A stretch of DNA of 64,000 nt from Mycoavidus sp. HKI (GTDB taxonomy: Bacteria; Pseudomonadota; Gammaproteobacteria; Burkholderiales; Burkholderiaceae), in the NCBI RefSeq assembly GCF_020023735.2, contig NZ_CP076444.2:318501-382500 (forward strand), written 5' to 3'. The translations under genes were made by a program, and so were the position numbers. Of this stretch, positions 9,730 through 16,719 are shown piece by piece (positions within the stretch are counted from its first letter, which is position 1; every line of letters starts with the position of its first letter). Below the pieces are notes generated by a model that was not told the DNA's origin, did not search any database, and worked only from the letters and a program-made list of their open reading frames with translations.

Positions 9730-11313
9730 TTAGTGGTAGTACCCCGGTCCACGCACGTTGTCGTGCATGGTGAAGCGAAGTTCGGTTTGGGCCGCGGGTG
9801 TAGCCGGTGGGGATGGCTCGATACGGTCCAGGCCTGATTTCAGGATATTGGAGACGCTTTTATAGGTCATTGCATCTAAGGCGGCGGCGCGTGTACACGC
9901 CGCTTCCAAGCGCTCTTTGCCGAAGGTGCGCAACAAATGCATCAAGCCTAAACAGGAGCGATAGCCCATCTCAGGATGAGGCTTAGAGTCCAGCAGATGT
10001 CGCACGATTTGGTGTGTGGCCTCTCCGATCGATTCGCCCCAATTTAATAATCGTCCTGGCGACCATTGCCGGTGAGCTTGGTGTGATTTGGGCATGTGCT
10101 CGACCAAAGTCGTGTGGTGGCTCTTCACGCCAGGTATCAGGCAACTTGCTACGTTGGGGTGGGAGGCCACCCTCTTGCCTTGATGGAAGCATTCAATCAT
10201 GCCAGTCGTGATGCGCACCTCGACGTCACGCCCCACCAATTGGTGGGGCACGCTGTAATAATGACGATCGACGTCGATGTGGTAATCAATCGACACTCGC
10301 GCCTTTTTCCAGTGCGCCAACTCGAATGGCTGTGGCGGCAGCGGCCGCAGCACTGGACGATCGATTACCTCGAACGCTTGGATGCGATTGCCAGGCAATT
10401 CCTTGAATGGCCGGGCGTTGAGGTCTATCAGCAGAGTTGCGATAGCGTGGTTCAATTCGGACAAGCTGAAGAAACGCCGGTTACGCAAGCGCGCGAGAAT
10501 CCAGCGTTCAGCAATTTGCACACCGACTTCCACTTTGCCTTTGTCCTGCGGCTTATAAGGCCGTGCAGGCAATACTGCGCAACCGTAATGGGCAGCGAAC
10601 TCAGCATACAGACGCCCCACCTGAGGTTCATACCGATCCGGGTTAGCAATCAAGGCTCGGGCATTGTCGCAAACGATCAGCTCAGGACAGCCTGCGATAT
10701 AGGTGAGTGCCTGGATGTGTGCGCTAATCCAGTCTGCGGCAGTTTGAGTCCCAGTGGCCACTGCAAATGTATAGTTAGAGGCTCCCAGCACTGCTACAAA
10801 CAGTTGGGCTTGACGGATTTCACCGGTATGCGGGTTAGACACCGCAATCGTCTGACCCGCATAATCGACAAATAACTTCTCGCCAGCCCGATGAACCTGA
10901 CGCATCGAGCGCTTGAGTGTCTTGGCCCAAGCGCGATAATGTACGCACACGCTTGTGTAGCTATAGGGCCGACCAGGACATTGCGCGCAATACTCCTCCC
11001 ACAGCAACTGCAGCGTCACGCCTTTGCGTTTAAGCTCTTGATGGAGCCAGGCATAATCCGGCGGCATGAACTGAGACGCGCGCACCACAGGTGTCTCAGA
11101 TTTGGGCTTCAGTCTGGATGACAGTGCCGTTTCGTCTAGCGTTTGCGCCTCTTCCCAGGCTAGACCCGCTTGGCTAGCAAGCTTAATGTACTTGGCGACA
11201 ACACCTTTAGAGAGCGACAGGGCCCGGGCAATCGCCTCTAGTGACAAGCGGCATTCATACCGCAGCCTTAATACTTCTTTAACTTTGCGCATGGTAATTC
11301 GTCGACTTGGCAT
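9730..11313 (-). CDS. istA: IS21-family transposase IstA
   Basis: IstA is the DDE transposase of the element. From the ATG at 11313 it has 527 residues: an N-terminal helix-turn-helix (MRKVKEVLRLRYECRLSLEA and following), then the integrase core with FVDYAGQTI, VCDNARAL and KVEVGVQIAERW supplying the D, D, E residues, and the Mu-C-like C-terminal region. A longer frame starts at 11352, but MPSRRITMRKVKEVLRL is the usual IstA N-terminus. No frameshift or stop is visible, so the element may still be mobile. Confidence 0.93.
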   Translation of the reverse strand: MPSRRITMRKVKEVLRLRYECRLSLEAIARALSLSKGVVAKYIKLASQAGLAWEEAQTLDETALSSRLKPKSETPVVRASQFMPPDYAWLHQELKRKGVTLQLLWEEYCAQCPGRPYSYTSVCVHYRAWAKTLKRSMRQVHRAGEKLFVDYAGQTIAVSNPHTGEIRQAQLFVAVLGASNYTFAVATGTQTAADWISAHIQALTYIAGCPELIVCDNARALIANPDRYEPQVGRLYAEFAAHYGCAVLPARPYKPQDKGKVEVGVQIAERWILARLRNRRFFSLSELNHAIATLLIDLNARPFKELPGNRIQAFEVIDRPVLRPLPPQPFELAHWKKARVSIDYHIDVDRHYYSVPHQLVGRDVEVRITTGMIECFHQGKRVASHPNVASCLIPGVKSHHTTLVEHMPKSHQAHRQWSPGRLLNWGESIGEATHQIVRHLLDSKPHPEMGYRSCLGLMHLLRTFGKERLEAACTRAAALDAMTYKSVSNILKSGLDRIEPSPPATPAAQTELRFTMHDNVRGPGYYH

Positions 11314-11429
11314 CGCATACCTAAAAAGCGCACACGATACCGGGTTGTTCAAATTACCTTCGCTTGCCTACAGCCTTATCAAATCGCCGATCATTTCTAG
11401 CTTTCCGATTTCAAAAATTTTATCTAAAA

Positions 11430-11524
11430 TCGGTCACGACAATTCTGAAATTAACGGTCACGATAAATCTGAAATGACCGGTCACGCTCCTGAAATGGAC
11501 GGTCACGATGCGCTGAAATACGCA
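11430..11524 (-). repeat. IS21 element end (istA side), four terminal repeat units
   Basis: Read on the minus strand from 11524, four units of ATTTCAG-N(4-8)-CGTGACCG follow one another at about 22-24-bp spacing, the outermost being TGCGTATTTCAGCG. Together with the two units at the other end they identify the element boundaries. The istA promoter probably lies between this block and 11313; I see no certain -35/-10 pair. Confidence 0.8.
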
Positions 11525-11531
11525 CGAAGGT
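11525..11531 (+). repeat. Target-site duplication, right copy
   Basis: CGAAGGT directly outside the right end of the IS21-family element, identical to 8657-8663. Confidence 0.85.
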
Positions 11532-11585
11532 GATAGCCGCTCCCTCGTCTGGCATGTAGTCAAAGCATTGTGTGAAATACAGTGA
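11532..11585 (+). pseudogene. RecG-like fragment, 3' end beyond the IS21 insertion
   Basis: If the IS and one copy of CGAAGGT are removed, the frame of the 8250-8663 fragment continues without a break into DSRSLVWHVVKALCEIQ and a stop at 11583-11585. The tail (a basic residue then WH) resembles the end of the winged-helix domain of this family. This shows the insertion hit the last codons of the relic. Confidence 0.75.
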
Positions 11586-11619
11586 AATTGCGTGAAATAC
11601 AGTGAAATTGTGTGAAATG
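11571..11619 (+). repeat. 20-bp tandem repeat, about 2.5 copies
   Basis: The unit (T/C)GTGAAATACAGTGAAATTG occurs at 11571-11590 and 11591-11610, with a partial third copy to 11619. It overlaps the last codons of the RecG-like relic and precedes the transposase fragment. No gene is encoded by it. Confidence 0.85.
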
Positions 11620-11626
11620 ATTTAAC

Positions 11627-12158
11627 TTAAACTTGATGGGGTTGCACAAATTTTATGGCCAGCTGAGCGATGCGCTGTGCACAGTTGCTACGAGCAGGCA
11701 CGTTAAGTTCTATACGGCCTAATTCGGGAGCAGATGCCATCGCTTTCCACAAGTATTGATCAGGATGATCCACTTTGCGATTCCAAGAGGCACGAATTAA
11801 CCAATCGACTCCATCTGGACGCGGTGCAACAAATAAGTCGTAAATATCCGCTCGCGATCACACACGCTAATCATGCGCGTTTTAGGGCATCCAGCTTTGA
11901 GGGCCGTCAATTGCTTTACGCCCTCGAGCCACTTCACGCTTTCTTTTTTATCAATCGGCTTCTTAACGTGCTGTTTCTTTTTGCCCAACTCACTCAGATC
12001 GCGTGCCCACGCTTTCATTCCCAGTACGCCTAGTGGCAATCCTTTCGGGGTAACTGCCAACATACTGTGCATCATGAATACACGTACATGTTTGTTGCTG
12101 CAATAGCTCAGACCTTCCGTGGCCGGTAGATGCGTTAAATTAAATTCTGACTTCTCTA
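11627..12158 (-). pseudogene. Tn5/IS4-type transposase fragment, frameshifted
   Basis: The minus-strand translation gives EFNLTHLPATEGLSYC, then AVTPKGLPLGVLGMKAWARD and ISVCDRE, the central region of Tn5-like (IS4 superfamily) transposases. At about 11849-11852 one base is missing in GAGCGGAT. In the next frame the protein continues ADIYDLFVAPRPDGVDWLIR and runs to a stop at 11627. Both the N-terminal third and the C-terminal part with the catalytic glutamate are absent. It abuts the right copy of the 35-bp inverted repeat. It is a dead remnant. Confidence 0.85.
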
Positions 12159-12201
12159 GCGATTCTTCCGACAAATTTGTGGGTAATCCTGAGGGTTATA
12201 A
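12159..12201 (-). repeat. Inverted repeat, right copy (35-bp exact core 12159-12193)
   Basis: Exact reverse complement of 8261-8295. The outer end lies nine bases from the hemB stop codon. In the same reading phase it encodes SGLPTNLSEES, as the left copy does, and then switches into the transposase sequence. See the left copy. Confidence 0.9.
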
Positions 12202-12209
12202 AGGGTTTT

Positions 12210-13256
<1,047 letters not shown>

Positions 13257-13282
13257 TTATGGGAAACGAGCGTTGTAGATAT

Positions 13283-13372
13283 TACATGCGCTCCCCGCTT
13301 CTCCTCCCTGAGCGGGAGCCTGCTGCTTAATTCACAGGCTTTTTCCCGCCGCTTTGACGGCGGCTTTTTTTT
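13283..13372 (+). ncRNA. Putative small RNA between hemB and ysxC
   Basis: The hemB-ysxC spacer encodes, on the plus strand, three consecutive hairpins. Stem 1 is CTCCCCGCT (13291-13299) with AGCGGGAG (13311-13318), one bulged C, and an 11-nt loop TCTCCTCCCTG. Stem 2 is GCCTG/CAGGC with TTTT behind it. Stem 3 is a terminator with a T8 tract. Both neighbouring genes run on the minus strand, so this terminator has no protein-coding partner. The loop of stem 1 is complementary to Shine-Dalgarno sequences. By position it may correspond to the Burkholderia hemB RNA motif I recall, which I could not check. The 5' end is uncertain. Confidence 0.6.
13346..13372 (+). terminator. Rho-independent terminator of the putative small RNA
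   Basis: CCGCCG (13346-13351), loop CTTTGA, CGGCGG (13358-13363), one C and eight T (13365-13372): a textbook intrinsic terminator on the plus strand. No plus-strand protein gene lies upstream. Confidence 0.85.
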
Positions 13373-13393
13373 GCTCACTTTCACACCATTATT

Positions 13394-14032
13394 TTAGGTT
13401 TGATGAGTCGGTTTCAACCATGCTTCGATCGTGTGTTGCGCATCATCGAGACCCACGCGCTTTAGAGTTGAAAAGAGTTGTACCGTGAGTTGATTCGGCA
13501 GGCCTAATCGCATGGTGTATTCAGCGAGCTTTTGCTGTACCGTGCGGAGCGTATTAATGCTGGCTTGCCGGGTCAATTTGTCGGCTTTAGTGAGCAGCAT
13601 ATGAATCGGCTTGCCGGTTGAGGCAAACCAATCGATCATCTGCCAATCAAGCTCCGTGCATGGGCGGCGTGCATCCATCAGTAAAATTAAACCGCATAAC
13701 TGTGTCCGTGTCTGTAGATAACCGCCGAGTAATTGCTCCCAATGTATCTGCACGCTAGCCGGGACTTCAGCGTAGCCATAGCCGGGTAAATCAATCAGAT
13801 GGGCGCGAGGTTGATCGGCCGGGCCGACTGAGAAATAATTAATATGCTGCGTACGTCCCGGCGTTTTGCTAGCAAAAGCAAGCCGCCTTTGATTGCACAG
13901 TACGTTAATCGCACTTGACTTGCCAGCGTTAGAACGGCCGGCAAAAGCGACTTCTGGTAATGGCGATGGAGGCAGATCGCGTAAATGATTGACGGTAACA
14001 AGAAACCGCGCTTGGTGAAGCAAGAAAGACAT
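13394..14032 (-). CDS. engB: Ribosome biogenesis GTP-binding protein YsxC/EngB
   Basis: EngB is an essential small GTPase for large-subunit assembly. The 212-residue product has G1 GRSNAGKSS (residues 32-40), G2 within [13 protein letters not shown]3 [11 protein letters not shown] and G4 TKADKL. This is a single TRAFAC GTPase domain of usual length. The start at 14032 gives the normal N-terminus [17 protein letters not shown]. It lies upstream of hemB on the same strand, as in Burkholderia. Confidence 0.95.
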   Translation of the reverse strand: MSFLLHQARFLVTVNHLRDLPPSPLPEVAFAGRSNAGKSSAINVLCNQRRLAFASKTPGRTQHINYFSVGPADQPRAHLIDLPGYGYAEVPASVQIHWEQLLGGYLQTRTQLCGLILLMDARRPCTELDWQMIDWFASTGKPIHMLLTKADKLTRQASINTLRTVQQKLAEYTMRLGLPNQLTVQLFSTLKRVGLDDAQHTIEAWLKPTHQT

Positions 14033-14159
14033 AAATGTGTGCCTTGAAGGCGGTAGAAAAAACTTACACCCATTTGACGCCAGCTGCCACGTGGTGGTTT
14101 AACTTAAACCGGCATAAGCTTATGGTGGCCGTTTATAAACCTTGGAAAAGTCCTTATTG

Positions 14160-14165
14160 TATAAT
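14160..14165 (+). promoter_or_regulatory. Candidate -10 box for the cytochrome c4 gene
   Basis: A perfect TATAAT 70 bp upstream of the ATG at 14236. The -35 is weak (AACCTT at 14138-14143 gives a 16-bp spacer). The assignment rests mainly on the -10. Confidence 0.45.
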
Positions 14166-14235
14166 ATAAAAATCAAGTAAAAAGCCTATTAGACCGGTTT
14201 TGAGAGACAACAACAAAACGAGACAAGGGGGTTCT

Positions 14236-14880
14236 ATGAGCCGGCCATACAAGTTCTGGCGAGTGATGTGGGTGGGATTAGTGGCGTACACAGCGGCGGC
14301 CTACCCGCACAATATGTCAGTAAAAATAGATACTGCTCGTGGTCAAGCAATTGCAAGCCAGGTATGTATCTCCTGCCATGGCGTAGAGGGCGGCGGGGCA
14401 ACGGGTCTCGCGCCTAATCTTGCTGGTCAGCATATTGAATATCTGTATAAACAGTTACTTGATTACAAAACTAAGCCCGGTGACAAAGCGCCAAAACGCA
14501 ACAATCCTATTATGGCAAGCTTTTCCTCAGTACTGTCTGAACAAGACATGTGGGATGTCTCAGCTTATTTTGCTGGCTTGCCAGAAAAGCTCGCTTTTGC
14601 GCACAGCCAGGAGATGGCAGCGCATGGCCAGCAAATCTGGCGTGGCGGCATCGCCGAGAGAGGCGTGCCAGCCTGTGCCGCATGCCATGGCCCAACGGGC
14701 GCTGGCATGCCAGTACAATATCCGCGCTTAGCCGGCCAATGGCAAGATTACACGATCACGCAATTGCAGGCCTTTCAACAAGGTGAGCGTGCTAACAATG
14801 ACCCTATGCAGGCGATTGCAGAGCGTTTATCAGACAAAGAAATTAAGGCGCTGGCAGATTATATTGCGGGTCTGCGCTAA
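14236..14880 (+). CDS. Diheme cytochrome c4
   Basis: Periplasmic or membrane-attached diheme electron carrier between the bc1 complex and terminal oxidases. From ATG 14236 the 214-residue product has a signal peptide (hydrophobic WVGLVAYTAAA), then two class I cytochrome domains, each with a CxxCH site (CISCH and CAACH) and distal methionines. AAGGGGGT is placed 5-6 bp before this ATG; an in-frame ATG at 14200 lacks such a site. The last four bases overlap the end of the convergent fic gene. It fits with petABC and the ResB/CcsA system in the window. Confidence 0.93.
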   Translation: MSRPYKFWRVMWVGLVAYTAAAYPHNMSVKIDTARGQAIASQVCISCHGVEGGGATGLAPNLAGQHIEYLYKQLLDYKTKPGDKAPKRNNPIMASFSSVLSEQDMWDVSAYFAGLPEKLAFAHSQEMAAHGQQIWRGGIAERGVPACAACHGPTGAGMPVQYPRLAGQWQDYTITQLQAFQQGERANNDPMQAIAERLSDKEIKALADYIAGLR

Positions 14881-16406
14881 GCTTCTGGAGGCATAGCTTT
14901 GAAAACATCGTCATAAATTTCCTCAAACCTTAAAATCTCAGCATCTTCTAGGTAAGAGAAATATTTATCACGTTTAGCTTTGGACAACTTTCCTTGATTT
15001 TGATGGACAAAAATAATAAATTTATCAAGCGCTGTTCCTGGCCAATCGAATTCTTCATTTAATTTTGCATAGAGGGTGTCGCGTTTAAGTAAAAATTGGA
15101 GTTCCTGCTCAAGATCTTTTTCGATCACTTGCTTTAAACACAATAATAAAAACTCGACCTGTGGGGTTGCATCGAAATACCGATACAGTAATGCATCGTT
15201 TCCTCGTGCTGGAATGTCGGGTGTGATCGGATAGTAATCGGTTAAGCGTTTTAATGGTTTTGAGAAGGCTTCTAGCGCACAAATATACTCATCTAGCCGA
15301 GCTTTCATCACGGCTGATACGGGTAAGATAAACCCACGTGGAGTAAAGCCTCGGCGTGTCAGTACCTCATGCACGAGGAAGCGGTGAATACGGCCGTTGC
15401 CATCCATAAATGGATGCAAAAAAACAAAAGAGAAAGCAGCTAATGCAGCCGCGATGGGGGCCGCTATCCCGTCTTCTTCAGCTAGGTGATTGGTCCAAGC
15501 GATCCAGTCCTTCATTAGTGAAGGAATATCTTCGGGGCGAGGTGGCAGGAAATCGACGCGATGGAGCCCATTATTCAGTTCTCGGCCAACATAATTTTGG
15601 CTGTTACGATAGCCTACCTCACGAAAACGTGCATCAACCACAATATTTTGGAGTAAGCACAAACGTTCTTGTGTCACGGGCTGGGGGTCGCTTGCTTCAC
15701 GCAGTGCTTGCATGAAACGCTCGGTTTTGTTGCCGCTTGGTTTTTCTCGTTCAAGGTCAAATGAATATTGGGTTTCTTTCAAATAGAGCCAGGCAGCTGC
15801 TCGCTCGAGGCTACGTGGGTTGTAGCGCATGAGGGCACGATTGACCGCACCTGCCAGATCTTGCTCTAAGAATTTTTGGATAGTAGGTGTGCGCCGTACG
15901 ATTGGGCAAAATTGGAAGCTCCCTATCAGGTTATTTTCAATGCGGAACCGTTCGCTACGGACGGGTTTGTTGTAATTTACATAGAGTTTGTTGTCAGCTA
16001 GTTGAATGTAAGTCCTTTTTTTATTTGTATCCGGTACGTTAAGCTGTGTGTTGGTCAATCCTTCATACAAGAAGCCGAGCCGTCTTAAGCTATGCGCTTG
16101 AGTTGATTTTTGTAAGGCCGTTTCCAATTGTGTTTTGCCGTCTTGGATAAAGAGGCTGCTTAAGATTTCGAGATTTATACCTTCATATCGCAAAGCAAAC
16201 TCAAGATGGCCTAAAATAGTGTTTTCTGGCGCGTAACTTTGACGAAAATTTTGCTGTAAATGGTCGGCATGATTGACGGTTTCGCGTGATTGAACGTTGC
16301 TTTTGATGAAAGACGGGCGCCAATGGGGGCGTGTTTTCAATTGATATGCTTCAACTAGCCACGTATATCCTACAGGCTGTTGGGTTGATAAGTCATAATA
16401 GGTCAT
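14877..16406 (-). CDS. Fic-domain protein (putative AMPylase)
   Basis: Fic enzymes transfer AMP or related groups from nucleotides to target hydroxyls. They act as toxins, housekeeping regulators or secreted effectors. The 509-residue product has the catalytic loop HPFMDGNGRIHRF at about residues 329-341, with H, both GNGR residues and the final R present. Upstream, SFDLEREKPSG resembles the inhibitory helix motif (S/T)xxxE(G/N), with R in place of G/N. The N-terminal 200 residues have no domain I recognise. The C-terminus is charged. An iterated repeat lies 59-153 bp upstream. No antitoxin gene is adjacent. In an endosymbiont a host-directed role is possible but unproven. Confidence 0.85.
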   Translation of the reverse strand: MTYYDLSTQQPVGYTWLVEAYQLKTRPHWRPSFIKSNVQSRETVNHADHLQQNFRQSYAPENTILGHLEFALRYEGINLEILSSLFIQDGKTQLETALQKSTQAHSLRRLGFLYEGLTNTQLNVPDTNKKRTYIQLADNKLYVNYNKPVRSERFRIENNLIGSFQFCPIVRRTPTIQKFLEQDLAGAVNRALMRYNPRSLERAAAWLYLKETQYSFDLEREKPSGNKTERFMQALREASDPQPVTQERLCLLQNIVVDARFREVGYRNSQNYVGRELNNGLHRVDFLPPRPEDIPSLMKDWIAWTNHLAEEDGIAAPIAAALAAFSFVFLHPFMDGNGRIHRFLVHEVLTRRGFTPRGFILPVSAVMKARLDEYICALEAFSKPLKRLTDYYPITPDIPARGNDALLYRYFDATPQVEFLLLCLKQVIEKDLEQELQFLLKRDTLYAKLNEEFDWPGTALDKFIIFVHQNQGKLSKAKRDKYFSYLEDAEILRFEEIYDDVFKAMPPEA

Positions 16407-16464
16407 TGAATTGACTCAACGATGGATGCGAAATAGCAAAAGTAAGCGTGTTTAATATTTTTAT

Positions 16465-16559
16465 CGCAAAAATGAGCGCGAAATCGCAAAAATGTGCGCA
16501 TTCGACGATTTTATCGCAAAAATGTGCGCATTCGACAATTTTCCCGCAAAAATGTGCGC
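16465..16559 (-). repeat. Four-copy iterated repeat upstream of fic
   Basis: CGCAAAAATG(A/T)GCGC occurs at 16465-16479, 16485-16499, 16515-16529 and 16545-16559, with starts 20, 30 and 30 bp apart. Between copies 2, 3 and 4 the intervening sequence ATTCGAC(G/A)ATTTT is also repeated. On the minus strand the core reads GCGCACATTTTTGCG. The array lies in the fic / resB divergent spacer, so it may be an operator for fic. There is no protein-coding sense to it. Confidence 0.85.
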
Positions 16560-16719
16560 GATTTAGTCTGTCTGAACCAATCGAATATGTTCTGTGGCAG
16601 CATCGAAAAGCCGTGAGCGGCTATATTCCAATAGGCAAAGGCCGAATTAAATTAAGTGCCGATGCTTGCCTGGCCCACCGGCGATCAGCGATTGTGTGCA
16701 GAGCAGACGAGGCACGTCT

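Larger units (their letters stand above)
8664..11524 (-). mobile_element. IS21-family insertion sequence (2861 bp)
   Basis: The element carries istB and istA on the minus strand. Both ends begin TGCGTATTTCAGCG, then ATCGTGACCG, in inverted orientation. Multiple copies of an ATTTCAG...CGTGACCG unit lie inside each end (two at the left, four at the right), the terminal multi-repeat pattern of IS21-family transposase binding sites. A 7-bp direct duplication CGAAGGT flanks the ends. A 15-bp perfect inverted repeat (TAGGCAAGCGAAGGT, 8719-8733, and its complement at 11356-11370) lies subterminally. Both genes are open, so the copy may be active. It is inserted in the RecG-like relic. Confidence 0.9.

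Noticed and set aside
10096..10875. 260-codon plus-strand frame inside istA.
   Set aside because: It lies wholly antisense to the clear IstA gene. The translation has no recognisable motif, so it is a shadow frame.
14510..14695. Short antisense frames in the cytochrome c4 gene.
   Set aside because: They lie opposite clear heme-binding coding sequence and have no start signals.
16465..16559. Could the four repeats upstream of fic be a small CRISPR array?
   Set aside because: Unit distances are 20, 30 and 30 bp, the intervening sequence is itself repeated, not unique, and no cas genes are nearby.
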